From IDS-8 sp040902105 (lineage in GTDB: Bacteria; Pseudomonadota; Gammaproteobacteria; Steroidobacterales; Woeseiaceae): a stretch of 64,000 nt of DNA. How positions within the stretch are numbered: position 1 is the first letter of the stretch; every line of letters starts with the position of its first letter. The stretch covers positions 1 through 64,000 of the forward strand of contig JBBDXW010000026.1 of assembly GCA_040902105.1 (NCBI GenBank), given 5' to 3'. Below are positions 27,516-36,340 of the stretch, in pieces. The notes beneath the pieces are model-generated. The model was not told the DNA's origin. It was given only the letters and a program-made list of their open reading frames with translations, and made no database searches. A program made the translations under genes and the position numbers.

Positions 27516-27830
27516 AGATCGTGCACCCGGACGTCCGGTAAACCGGCCCGAACCCTCGCCTTGCGCCATGCTGAATTCAGCATGTTGAACAGGCGACCGT
27601 CCTGTAGGTGAATACGAACTCGCGATGCTTGCCTCGTTGCTCGTCAATAACCCGGCGGGCAATGAGTTGAGCACCACAATTCGTTCATGACTGTTCTTCG
27701 TTTCGAACTGGTGGTTGTTGGGCAGGATGAAGAGGCTCGTGTCGCGTTCCGGCGCCTGTACTTCCCAATCCCAGCGGAGTTGACAGACCTCCTGTTCCCG
27801 ACAGCCAGTGTTCACCTTGTACAGCGCCAT
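27516..27830 (-). pseudogene. Remnant of a phage-type tyrosine integrase cut at its HDLRH motif
   Basis: The minus strand reads MALYKVNTGCREQEVCQLRW, then DWEVQAPERD and KNSHERIVVLN in one frame. After a frameshift near 27620 a second frame gives LNSAWRKARVRAGLPDVRVHDLRH. These are the R-box and HxLxH box of a phage-type integrase. Homology stops at HDLRH, exactly where the 17-bp repeats begin, so the carboxyl part with the Tyr was removed or displaced by the element at 25.5-27.5 kb. The start of the integrase is also missing. Confidence 0.8.
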
Positions 27831-27863
27831 CTTTTGCAGAACGCCCTCGCGGTGCCGCGATAT

Positions 27864-28775
27864 TCAGCGCGTCTGGAAGATGGGATCCTGCTGAATCAGC
27901 TCGCTGACCCAGTCGACGAAGGTGCGCACCTTTGCCGAGAGGTGACGGCTTTGCGGATACATTACCGAGATGGGTAACTGTTCCGCTGTCCAGTCAGCAA
28001 GCACCTGCGTGAGCTGCCCCGACTCCAGATACGGCCGCGCCACGTAGTTGCCAACCTTCACGATTCCAAAACTCATGAGACCCGCTGCCACATACGCGTC
28101 GAAATCGTTCACCGCGAGGACACCATCGAGTGTGAGTTCCACCTTCTCTCGGCCCCGCGAGAATTCCCAGTCGATGACTCGTCCGGTGCGATTTGAAAGG
28201 TAGTTGACGCACCGATGGGTGGATAGCTCCTCGAGCCTGCGCGGGGTTCCATGCTCCCGCAGGTACGCAGGGCTCGCACAGCAGACGAAGCTCATCGTAC
28301 CGACTCGTCGTGCGACCAGGCTCGAGTCCGGCTGCATGCCGATGCGCACCACGCAATCGATGCCCTCCTCCACCAGATGTACCGGGCGAAGCCCCATCCC
28401 CAATTCCAATCGCAGTTCGGGATAACGCGCGAGGAACGTCGGCAGTTGCGGAAGGATGAAAAGCCTCGCGAGCGCACTGGGCATATCGACGCGCAATCTC
28501 CCCTTCGGCGCGACGCGTGCCTGCATGACGGACGCCTCCGCTTCGTCGAGATCCGCAAGGATGTGCGCGGAGCGCTCGTAGAACGCGACACCGTCCGGAG
28601 TGACGGTCACACGCCGCGTGGTGCGCTGGAGCAGTTGCACACCAAGGTGCTTCTCGAGCCGTTGCACCAGGTCGCTCACGGTCGTCTTCGACAATTGCAG
28701 GGAATTTGCCGCTTTAGTGAAGCCGCCCAGTTCGACGACGCGAGCGAATACCTGCAAGGCCATCAGTCGATCCAT
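27864..28775 (-). CDS. LysR-family transcriptional regulator
   Basis: A 303-residue LysR regulator. The winged helix-turn-helix at residues 1-60 (MDRLMALQVFARVVELGGFTKAANSLQLSKTTVSDLVQRLEKHLGVQLLQRTTRRV) is typical of the subgroup that controls small oxidoreductase or efflux genes, and the periplasmic-binding-like effector domain follows. I start at ATG 28775, eight bases after GGGAG. It is divergent from the small secreted protein gene (gap about 110 bases), and the SDR gene lies beyond that, so one or both may be its targets. Confidence 0.93.
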   Translation of the reverse strand: MDRLMALQVFARVVELGGFTKAANSLQLSKTTVSDLVQRLEKHLGVQLLQRTTRRVTVTPDGVAFYERSAHILADLDEAEASVMQARVAPKGRLRVDMPSALARLFILPQLPTFLARYPELRLELGMGLRPVHLVEEGIDCVVRIGMQPDSSLVARRVGTMSFVCCASPAYLREHGTPRRLEELSTHRCVNYLSNRTGRVIDWEFSRGREKVELTLDGVLAVNDFDAYVAAGLMSFGIVKVGNYVARPYLESGQLTQVLADWTAEQLPISVMYPQSRHLSAKVRTFVDWVSELIQQDPIFQTR

Positions 28776-28884
28776 TGTCCGCACTCCCGGACAGTGATTC
28801 CGACTTTAGCCGGTTTATCCCTGCCTGTCGGCCAATTATAGTGCAGCCACCTGATCAACGAAAACGCTTCAAGGAGTCATGCAA

Positions 28885-29172
28885 ATGAACATCAAAACCC
28901 TGCGCTCGCTAGCCGCAGCCTTAATGGTCACTTCGCTACCGCTCCCCGCGATCGCGGAATCTCTGGGTGAACATCCCGCCGCGCTCGTCGAGCGGACGTG
29001 GAGTAGCCGCGGTGTCGACCCCAATACCCTGGGACTCATTCCCAATACGTTCGTCTTCCTGCATCCGGCGGGTCCCGTCTGGGTCGACCGATCCCCGACG
29101 GTGGAGGAAGAAGACGTTACCCGCGATCCGCCACCGCGGGTGGTGTCGGCGAAAAATGTGTCGAGTCAGTGA
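28885..29172 (+). CDS. Small secreted protein of unknown function
   Basis: A 95-residue protein with a clear Sec signal (MNIKTLRSLAAALMVTSLPLPAIAES). The mature part is short, proline-rich and ends PTVEEEDVTRDPPPRVVSAKNVSSQ, without a family I recognise. AAGGAG lies eight bases before ATG 28885; an ATG at 28879 is too close to it. It is divergent from the LysR regulator and may be under its control. Confidence 0.6.
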   Translation: MNIKTLRSLAAALMVTSLPLPAIAESLGEHPAALVERTWSSRGVDPNTLGLIPNTFVFLHPAGPVWVDRSPTVEEEDVTRDPPPRVVSAKNVSSQ

Positions 29173-29201
29173 CGCGAGAAAGTGCCGGTACAGGAAAAGA
29201 A

Positions 29202-29237
29202 TTGCCGCCAGTGCCTGATTCTGTGTGCTGGCGGCAA
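29202..29237. terminator. Perfect 10-bp hairpin downstream of the small secreted gene
   Basis: TTGCCGCCAG and CTGGCGGCAA form a perfect stem around a 16-base loop, 29 bases after the stop of the small gene. No T-run follows, so it is not a classic intrinsic terminator; it may stabilise the mRNA end or be an isolated repetitive-extragenic-type palindrome. Confidence 0.4.
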
Positions 29238-29351
29238 CGCGGCGCTTGACGGCGAGATAGTAAGGAGCTGCTCAACTTCCACTCCAGAAATCTCCCGCGG
29301 GTGCCGTGGGCACATCGATTCCACTCAAAGCAGATCAACCCGGTGAACAGA

Positions 29352-30137
29352 ATGACAGCGAAAGACAATTCGTGGGTTCTTGTCACGGGCGCATCGAGTG
29401 GTTTCGGTGAGGAATTCGCCCGGCAATACGCAGCACAAGGTCGGCCGCTGGTCCTTGTGGCACGGCGGCTGGAGAAGCTGCAAGCGCTGGCGAGAGAGCT
29501 GCACAAGCATCATAAAGTCGATGTAATCGTGGAGCAGGTCGATCTTTCCGCGATCACGGCGGTCGTCGAACTGCACAAGCGACTGCGCGAGCGCGGTATC
29601 ACGATCGACGTCCTGATCAACAACGCTGGCCATGGATGGCAGGGGCCTTTCCTGGAGGAGCCGCTGGACGAAGCGATGGCGATGCTGGACCTGGATGTCG
29701 CCAGCATGACCGCGGTGACACGCCTCTTCGCTGAGGACATGCGGGCTCGGGGGCATGGACATATTCTTATGGTTGCCAGTCTGCTCGCCTATCAGGGCGT
29801 GCAGAACTTTGCGGTCTATTCCGCTGCCAAGGCTTACGTGCTTCGCCTCGCCGAGGCGCTTCATCGTGAACTCAAGCGCGATGGCATTATCGTGACCGCA
29901 CTCTGCCCGGGCATGTCGGACACCGGATTTGCGGCAGCTGCGCAACAGAAGATCACGCCCGCGTTGAAGCTGCTGATGATGCAGCCTGCGCCCGTCGTGC
30001 GCGCGGGGATTCGTGCGCTGCAAACCGGACGCACCAGCGTCGTGCCAGGTTGGGGCAACAAGGCTTTCGTGTTCTTCACCTGGGCCACACCGCGCTGGCT
30101 GCACCAAGCCATTACCGCTCGCGTCATGGGCGCCTGA
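29352..30137 (+). CDS. Short-chain dehydrogenase/reductase
   Basis: A 261-residue classical SDR, a cytoplasmic NAD(P)-dependent oxidoreductase. It has the cofactor motif TGASSGFG (about residues 12-19), NNAG (near 91-94), a catalytic Ser in MVASLLAYQG and the YSAAK catalytic pair, followed by CPGMSDTGF. ATG 29352 places the Rossmann strand at the normal distance; the longer frame is unlikely. Proteins of this sequence type are usually annotated only as SDR; substrate unknown. Confidence 0.92.
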   Translation: MTAKDNSWVLVTGASSGFGEEFARQYAAQGRPLVLVARRLEKLQALARELHKHHKVDVIVEQVDLSAITAVVELHKRLRERGITIDVLINNAGHGWQGPFLEEPLDEAMAMLDLDVASMTAVTRLFAEDMRARGHGHILMVASLLAYQGVQNFAVYSAAKAYVLRLAEALHRELKRDGIIVTALCPGMSDTGFAAAAQQKITPALKLLMMQPAPVVRAGIRALQTGRTSVVPGWGNKAFVFFTWATPRWLHQAITARVMGA

Positions 30138-30634
30138 ATTGATCGCCGCGATGCAGCCGGCCGCACCGATCTGCTGTCGACCACCTCAGGTACGGCGAAG
30201 TAGAGGGCGGGCAAGGGACCGTGCTCTTCGATTCGAAGGCAGCACACCAGTGATACAAGTCGTTTGACCTGACGGTACTTGATAGAGTTGCTTCACAAAG
30301 TAGCGTACTTTGCACGAAGGAAGCATCGGCGGAGCGACGGCGACAGATTTTTTTTGACCGTCATCAAAAGCCGCAACCGCCGACGCTTACATCAACGGAG
30401 CGAGAGCCGTTGTGAAACGATGACCGCACACTGATGATTCTGATGAAGGACGTAAGAGCAATGCTTGGCACCAAGCCCAAGCAGCCAGCTCAGTCTCGCC
30501 TGGAATAGTTCCGAAAAGACTGTGTGAAAATCGTGTGACACGGCCCTGCACGGTCGTGACAAGTCGTGCAGCTGCAACGGGCGCCGTACGCCGGCCTATT
30601 AGTTAAAACAACTATTTACAATCCGAAATCCGTT
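30138..30634. other. Intergenic stretch before the tRNA fragment
   Basis: About 500 bases without a gene I can support. A T8 tract at about 30347-30354 has no clear stem before it. The stretch lies between the SDR gene and the tRNA scar and probably belongs to a decayed integrated element. Confidence 0.4.
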
Positions 30635-30678
30635 TTCGGGAGGCAGGGCCGGAGGTTCAAATCCTCTCACCCAGACCA
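30635..30678 (+). other. 3' part of a tRNA-Pro gene (probable attachment-site scar)
   Basis: The sequence TTCGGGAGGCAGG followed by CCGGAGGTTCAAATCCTCT and CACCCAGACCA reads as the anticodon loop (CGG, Pro), the 3' side of its stem, the T arm with TTCAAAT and the 3' acceptor strand including CCA. The 5' half (acceptor strand CTGGGTG, D arm) is absent upstream, so this is not a working tRNA. Tyrosine integrases commonly insert into tRNA 3' ends and leave such fragments at the far attachment site. Orientation would place the inserted element to the left. Confidence 0.75.
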
Positions 30679-31345
30679 GTGTATTTCGTTTTCGTTTCAA
30701 TGCCTTACTGAATTCACGTCGAGCATAGTCTGTCCCTTCCAGAGGCTCATCACCACAGGATGATTCCGGCAATATTCCGGCAAAACTCGACCTTCGCGCG
30801 GTAACCGTTGTGGCGCAAGGCTTCCGCAGGTAAAGCACTGTACCTGCCGGACAGCTCCCACATTGGATTGGTCAAGTCCAGACCATTCTGCTTATGACCT
30901 TTCACCCTGCCACGAAGCATCGGGTAGCCCTCCTCCGTCGCGGTTAAAGACTTACGAATATCCGCGTACGAATGCCAAGCCGAGTTCACGTGCCGTCACG
31001 CGGGGATGCGACGCACGCGAGAACTTGTGAGCGGCGCGCACGAACGGCGGTCCATGGGGAACTTGAATACTACGCAGAACCCGTGAAGGCGACTCTGTCG
31101 CCGACGTACGAAGCCGTTGAGTTCGGCATAAAGGAGCTACGCCGATGCTGGGCAGCCATTTGGTGCCGATCGGACACCACGCAGCTATCGCCGGAGACGC
31201 CCGCGGTTCCGGTCGACGCCAAAGACGCGAATTAGCGATAAGAAATTACGTCCGTCCGCGATGCCGGTGAGCGAGGGTTATTTCAATGCCGCATCGCTCT
31301 GGCATACGTAGCTCCTGGTCGAGCTAGGCGTTCGAGTTTCGCCCC
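30679..31345. other. Intergenic stretch after the tRNA fragment
   Basis: About 670 bases with only short frames. The minus-strand frame 30989-30750 (ALPAEALRHNGYRAKVEFCR) and the plus-strand frame 30972-31235 match nothing I recognise and lack ribosome sites. This may be a decayed gene. Confidence 0.35.
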
Positions 31346-31795
31346 TTACTCAATAGGCTTGCCGCTACTGTCTACATATATAAGAGGCGCCGGGCCCATG
31401 CCCTTGATCTCGACGATGACCTCTTCGTCCATCGAACCGTCATAGTGCGCTGCGTGCGCCGGGTGCTTCATATAGCTGCCTGGGCGCATGGGAACAACGC
31501 TGTCATTATCCTGTACCGGACCGATGCCGGTCCACCACGTTCCGGACAAAACCGTAACGAATCGGTCATTGGGGTGGTAGTGCGGCGCGCTGAGAATGCC
31601 CGGCGCGAACTTCGCGCGCATGATGTAAAACCCGTCCTCTGCCGGATCTCCTTCGATGATCGCAACCGACAGACCTGGGCTCAGCTCCTGCCATATGAGT
31701 TCGTCGGGGGTAATCCGGATAAACCCCGCGTCATCGGCTGACGCGAGGGCAAGTGTGGCAAACAGCAGAATCGCCGCTATCGGTGCTCGTTTCAT
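31346..31795 (-). CDS. Exported cupin-domain protein
   Basis: A 149-residue secreted protein. The signal MKRAPIAAILLFATLALASADD is followed by a single cupin: PHYHPNDRFVTVLSGTWWTGIG supplies the two His of motif 1 and a Glu is replaced by Asp/Arg nearby; motif 2 is PGSYMKHPAHAAHYDG. A mono-metal site is plausible. Such proteins are annotated only as cupins. It is the last gene of the long minus-strand hydrolase run, 66 bases after an amidohydrolase, so it may act on a product of that pathway. Confidence 0.8.
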   Translation of the reverse strand: MKRAPIAAILLFATLALASADDAGFIRITPDELIWQELSPGLSVAIIEGDPAEDGFYIMRAKFAPGILSAPHYHPNDRFVTVLSGTWWTGIGPVQDNDSVVPMRPGSYMKHPAHAAHYDGSMDEEVIVEIKGMGPAPLIYVDSSGKPIE

Positions 31796-31861
31796 GGTCT
31801 GCCTCTGTTGTCTATTGTTAATAACCGCCCCATGTGGCCTCTGTAGTTGCTGATGGCATAT

Positions 31862-33421
31862 CTATTTATATCGCACGCCGCCTTTGACGACGGCATAAAT
31901 ATTCTTCAGGGCGTCGATATCGCTGAGTGGATTTCCAGTGACAACAATGACGTCGGCCAGCTTGCCTGCCTCGATAGTACCAAGTTCGTCCTCGAGCCCG
32001 AGAACTTCGGCTCCGTTGCGGGTCGCAGCGATAATGGCCTCCATCGGCGCCATGCCCTCTCGAATCATATAGGCATACTCCCTGGCATTCGGGTCTTCCT
32101 GCTGGAAGTTCAGGAATGACGGAGTGTCGGTACCGAGCGAGAACTTGGCGCCCTCGCGTATAAATCGCCTCATGTTCTCGTGAGACGTCGCGCGGCGCGC
32201 CTGCATATCATTATAAGATGGACCGCTCAGTCCGAACGTATCGCCGCTCCCGCCAGCGCTGCGGTCCACCATGCTCTGATAGATCGGCAATCCGGCACGG
32301 TCCGGATGTTTTTTGTTAAGCAGCATCTTGTCGCGGTAATGCATCAGGATCCGGTACTCCTTCGGCTCCATCGACATGATGTAAAGCGTTTCGTTGAAGC
32401 GGTGTGGATTTGCGGCGTGCTCGGCTCCAGTGATCATGACGCGCAACAGCGTATCGATGATGACACCCTTCTCAACGTACCCTCGAATAATATCTGCCTC
32501 GATAACTTCATGGCCATAAAAGGGGTGCTCAAGGGAATCGACGTCGAACGCAAGCATCCTGCGCAGGCCCCTATTGTGGGGTCCGGCGTGGACATCAACT
32601 CGCTTACCGTGTTTATGCGCCTTGTCGATGATATAGCGCAGTTCTTCGTCCGTGAAATCATTCGTTCCGTCGTAGATTTCATCGGACATGTATAATTTCC
32701 AGTAATTGTATTCCGGACCGAGATACTTATCAGTATCCTCGTCCAAGTCATCGATGACGTTGTAGGCGAACTCGTTCCTGAGCCAGTCAATGGCCGCCGC
32801 AGGGGTCTGGTTCTCGCGCGTGTACGAGTCGAAATGCTCGTCACTCATAAACAATGCACCACCGAGAAACACACGTGGCCCTGGCAACTGACCCGCATCG
32901 ATCTTCCTGATAACTGGCAAAATCCGTTCCGACGGCCCACTGGTCTGACGCATTGTGGTTATCCCCTGCATCAGGTAAACATAGGCGCGGAACGGCATCC
33001 TGGCGAAGGTTTCCTCCCAGCGGGCTCGCAGTACGTCGATTGGCAAATCGGCAGTCGGTGCCGGGTACAGCGAGTTGAGCTGCAGGTGCTGGTTGGAGTT
33101 AACGATGCCAGGCATGATCACCATATCCTCGGCATCGATGATCTCAGCACTCTGCGGTATTTTGACGTCCTCCGAGCGACCGACCCGTGTAATGCGTTCT
33201 CCTTCGATGATGACCGTGTAATTCAGCTTCGGTGGAGCGCCAGTTGCGTCGATTAGCGTTCCGCCAACGATCGCGATCGCGCGCGTAGGCTTGAACGGCG
33301 ATTCCTGTGGCCCGATGACTCCCGGCGGCTGCGTAGACTGCGCTGAGGCGGCGGCCGCAAAAGTTCCCGCGACGATGCACAAAATCGTTCGCACGGCAGG
33401 CTGCAATATTTTTATACACAT
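31862..33421 (-). CDS. Exported amidohydrolase, family A copy 1 (N-x-H variant)
   Basis: A 519-residue imidazolonepropionase-like amidohydrolase with a Sec signal (LCIVAGTFAAAASAQ). GAAGG eight bases upstream sets ATG 33421. After the small beta domain (IAIVGGTLIDATGAPPK), the strand-1 motif reads MPGIVNSNQHLQLN, so the first metal His of D-x-H-x-H is Asn110 while H112 remains. K242 (YWKL), H278 (DVHAG), H299 (SLEHP) and the late Asp (SLGTDTPSF) follow the family pattern. The ending ADVIVVTGNPLSDIDALKN...GGVRYK is shared with three other copies in this window. It lies downstream of family B copy 1. Expected role: hydrolysis of an amide, lactam or peptide-like bond in the periplasm. Confidence 0.88.
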   Translation of the reverse strand: MCIKILQPAVRTILCIVAGTFAAAASAQSTQPPGVIGPQESPFKPTRAIAIVGGTLIDATGAPPKLNYTVIIEGERITRVGRSEDVKIPQSAEIIDAEDMVIMPGIVNSNQHLQLNSLYPAPTADLPIDVLRARWEETFARMPFRAYVYLMQGITTMRQTSGPSERILPVIRKIDAGQLPGPRVFLGGALFMSDEHFDSYTRENQTPAAAIDWLRNEFAYNVIDDLDEDTDKYLGPEYNYWKLYMSDEIYDGTNDFTDEELRYIIDKAHKHGKRVDVHAGPHNRGLRRMLAFDVDSLEHPFYGHEVIEADIIRGYVEKGVIIDTLLRVMITGAEHAANPHRFNETLYIMSMEPKEYRILMHYRDKMLLNKKHPDRAGLPIYQSMVDRSAGGSGDTFGLSGPSYNDMQARRATSHENMRRFIREGAKFSLGTDTPSFLNFQQEDPNAREYAYMIREGMAPMEAIIAATRNGAEVLGLEDELGTIEAGKLADVIVVTGNPLSDIDALKNIYAVVKGGVRYK

Positions 33422-33604
33422 GACGAGTACCTTCGAATGGATTGCAAGTTCATTTAGTGGCCCTCGCAGCAGGGACGGCTCACCACATCGTTGGTCGAAG
33501 GCATCCAGTTTTGAGCCAGCCCGTTGCCTGTTGGGGACGCGGCCGCAGCCCTCATCACAGATCATTGGTCAGCGTAACCTACCTCCAGACCCTCCGATTC
33601 CAAG

Positions 33605-34975
33605 TCAATCTCCCGGTTCTCGCACTACGCGACCGTCTGCAACTACGTACCGCACGTCACGCACGTTCGCAATATCGGAAAGTGGGTCTGCACCGATGAC
33701 CAGTATGTCAGCCAGCATGCCTGCCGCGACGGTACCTAACCTGTCACCCATCTGCAGTATCTCAGCGTTTCCGCTCGTCGCCGCGATCAGCACTTCCAGA
33801 TTCGACAGACCAGCATCTTTCAAAAAGCCGAGTTCGACGTAGTAATCGTCCGGATACCGGCGTTCGTTTTCGAACGGGATATCAGTACCCACACCGACCG
33901 TAACTCCGGCGTCGTGTGCTGCCTTCACCATCGCGAGATGGTGCTCGTGGTCGAGCGTAAAACGTCGCGACATCGTGAAATAAAAGCCGCCGCGCGGTAT
34001 GCCGGCAGGGGGATACCCGTAGGCGAGCAGGTTATAAAAGGCGGTAAGCGTAGGCACGAAGTTCGTGCCGCTGGTTGCCATCGCATCAATGGTCTCCTGT
34101 GACAGATCCAGCGGGTGCTCGATGCTGTCGGCCCTGGCCTGCGCGGCCCACTCGGTGTACTGGCCGAAAGAATCGACAGCTACCGGAATGCCGTGTAAAT
34201 GCGCCTCGTCAATGGCGGCGGCTATTTCCTCCTTGGTGTACGGCGCCGTAAGCTTGATCCAGTCGGCGTGCTGACGGATCTGCTCCCGCACGGCGAGGCG
34301 CCAGTCCCAAGGTCCGTTGGCCACGCGCAGGTCGCTGCGCTCCTCCCTCTTGCCGCTGCCGACTGCGGTGATTTCGTCACCGTGCCCCCCTCTGGAGGCA
34401 ATCATCTGGCCACTCCAGAAAACCCGCGGGCCGACCAGCATGCCCCGTTCTACCGCCTCCTTTACACGTAGCGCCACATCGCCGGTCGTGCCCATGTCGC
34501 GCACGGCGGTAATACCGGCACCAATCAGCTGCTCGAGTAACAGCGTCCCGCGTATTGCGGCGGCAGCCTCCGAATCGCTGTAACGCGTGAAATCGTCGCC
34601 ACGATGCTGAGTAAAGTGCACGTGCGAATCTATCAGGCCCGGTACGATGTACAATCCGGTTGTATCTATCTCACGATCCGCGGAGGTCGGTATGGTGATC
34701 GCCTCCGCCTCTCCTGCTGCAACGATCCGGTCGCCGCGAATTACGACCGCTGCATCTTCGATCGGCTTGCTGTCGGTGCCCAGAATCAGCGTCCCGCCCC
34801 GCAACACGAGCACCGGGTCGTCGGAGTGATCGCGCGGCGGAACCGGGACGCGCCGCGGATCGTCAGTAGTGGCCGGAATACCCGGCGCCGGGTCCGCAGT
34901 TGCTAGCGAATGGCCAGCGAGAATCACAGCCATTACGGCGGCGAACGACGCAACCTGCCTAACCATAAACTTCAT
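33605..34975 (-). CDS. Exported amidohydrolase, family B copy 1 (strand-5 Asp variant)
   Basis: A 456-residue imidazolonepropionase/Xaa-Pro dipeptidase-like amidohydrolase with a Sec signal (VASFAAVMAVILAGHSLATA). GGGGAG sets ATG 34975. The strand-1 motif is intact (PGLIDSHVHF, H118 and H120) and K241 (ADWIKL), H287 (DSIEHPLD) and D365 (VGVGTD) are present. However, where the strand-5 His is expected the sequence is PVAVDSFG, with Asp268. The same change is in copies 2 and 3. It sits between the M23-type lipoprotein (68 bases upstream) and family A copy 1 (183 bases downstream). A mixed metal site or altered mechanism is possible; substrate unknown. Confidence 0.88.
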   Translation of the reverse strand: MKFMVRQVASFAAVMAVILAGHSLATADPAPGIPATTDDPRRVPVPPRDHSDDPVLVLRGGTLILGTDSKPIEDAAVVIRGDRIVAAGEAEAITIPTSADREIDTTGLYIVPGLIDSHVHFTQHRGDDFTRYSDSEAAAAIRGTLLLEQLIGAGITAVRDMGTTGDVALRVKEAVERGMLVGPRVFWSGQMIASRGGHGDEITAVGSGKREERSDLRVANGPWDWRLAVREQIRQHADWIKLTAPYTKEEIAAAIDEAHLHGIPVAVDSFGQYTEWAAQARADSIEHPLDLSQETIDAMATSGTNFVPTLTAFYNLLAYGYPPAGIPRGGFYFTMSRRFTLDHEHHLAMVKAAHDAGVTVGVGTDIPFENERRYPDDYYVELGFLKDAGLSNLEVLIAATSGNAEILQMGDRLGTVAAGMLADILVIGADPLSDIANVRDVRYVVADGRVVREPGD

Positions 34976-35043
34976 GTCATTTCTCCCCGTGATCGGTAGT
35001 CGGCCGACTGCGAGCGATGACACGTGCCCCGTTATCGACCCGC

Positions 35044-36297
35044 TCACATCGCGCCCACAGGCAGAACGATCCAGCCTGTCATCGGGTTACCCTTGGCGAT
35101 GTATTCCGCCGCACCTCCAGGAGTAATCCGCTCGAAATCGCTGAACAGACTGGGAAGACCTCGCGCTTCGAGCCACTCGGATCGGTCCATCAGGTTGATA
35201 TGGATGTGAGGGGCCATCGATACGCCGGAATTGCCCGCTCGACCGATGAGTTGACCAGCCTCGACCCGGTCGCCGACCGCGACGGATACTGTCCCCGCAA
35301 GCATATGCGAGGTCAGGCTATACTCGCCATTGCCGTGATCGATAACTACCAGGTTTCCGGCAAAGACGTCCCCATCTTCCTCGAGCAGCTGTCGCGGCGG
35401 AGTCGTGCCGATACCGTAGTCCTTTATGTCGTTGCGCATATGGGTCACGATGCCATCGCCCGGGGCCAATACTGGCGCATCGTAAGTATAGTAGTCCTCG
35501 GGTATGCTGCCGTCCGTTCTGAAAGTCCTGCCGTCCTCGCCTACTTTCATAAAGTCCCAACCGTAACTCGTCAAGCCGTTAAGCCCGGTGCGTCTGTGTC
35601 CCGTGCTTAGGTCATTGCCGCTCTTGGCTATCCAGGTATCGCCGAACGGCAAATGCAGCTTCACATTCTGGTCCAATTCCTGAACCGGAACATTGTGTTC
35701 AGCACGGAACGATCTGCCGGCGTCATCCTGCAGTCTGAAATGTAGTTGGATGGCATCGACGCGCGCGAAGTACGGACGGGCTGCTTCGAATCGCGCCCAG
35801 GTGATGGCGCCGCCAGCCGGAATATCGGGGTGGGTCGGCCGTTCGAGAGACGACATTTTCTGCTCAACGAACTCGATATTCTTAAGGAAATACGCGGTGT
35901 TGTACTCAATTGCTCCTTCGATCCATGCGAGCTTCTCGAGGTAGCGGCGCGGATAGATCTCGCGCCACTGTGTCCGACCGCCCTGCTGAAACTCCACATT
36001 GACTTCCTCGATACGGTAACCCTCGCCAGGCGAGCGAAACACTACGTGAAACAGCCAGGTGAGATGCTGGTTATTGGAGTTCGCGCCGGCCGACGAATAA
36101 CTTGGATCGATGTACTGGCCCTGCAGCGACGTATACACATTCTGTGGCACATGCGTGATCTGAATATCGGCCGCAGGCAGCGTAGCGGATTCCGACTGTC
36201 CGCTCGTTACCCCGTTACCACAAGCGCTCAGGCCAAGTGCGAGCGTCAGCAAGGACATTTGATTCAAGCGGCCGACCGATAACAATAGCTGCGCCAT
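35044..36297 (-). CDS. M23-type (LytM fold) lipoprotein
   Basis: A 417-residue lipoprotein; the signal from ATG 36297 ends in LGLSAC followed by GNG. The amino half is a beta-rich domain of unknown kind. The carboxyl part is a LytM/M23 fold: a His then WDF (GHRRTGLNGLTSYGWDFMKV) supplies the first ligands, and DAPVLAPGDGIVTHM, VIDHGNGEYSLTSHM, VGDRVEAGQLIGRAGNSG and APHIHINLMD complete it. Classic family members cut peptidoglycan cross-links, but similar lipoproteins with long amino domains occur in hydrolase clusters and may act on other peptides. It is 43 bases after the DUF885 gene. Confidence 0.85.
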   Translation of the reverse strand: MAQLLLSVGRLNQMSLLTLALGLSACGNGVTSGQSESATLPAADIQITHVPQNVYTSLQGQYIDPSYSSAGANSNNQHLTWLFHVVFRSPGEGYRIEEVNVEFQQGGRTQWREIYPRRYLEKLAWIEGAIEYNTAYFLKNIEFVEQKMSSLERPTHPDIPAGGAITWARFEAARPYFARVDAIQLHFRLQDDAGRSFRAEHNVPVQELDQNVKLHLPFGDTWIAKSGNDLSTGHRRTGLNGLTSYGWDFMKVGEDGRTFRTDGSIPEDYYTYDAPVLAPGDGIVTHMRNDIKDYGIGTTPPRQLLEEDGDVFAGNLVVIDHGNGEYSLTSHMLAGTVSVAVGDRVEAGQLIGRAGNSGVSMAPHIHINLMDRSEWLEARGLPSLFSDFERITPGGAAEYIAKGNPMTGWIVLPVGAM

Positions 36298-36340
36298 GTG
36301 CCCCTGCCCCTGCGTGAATAGTCGATTCGACGAATTCACC

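Noticed and set aside
30566..30763. A 65-codon open frame over the tRNA fragment
   Set aside because: It only translates the tRNA 3' sequence and its flanks; no protein signal is visible.
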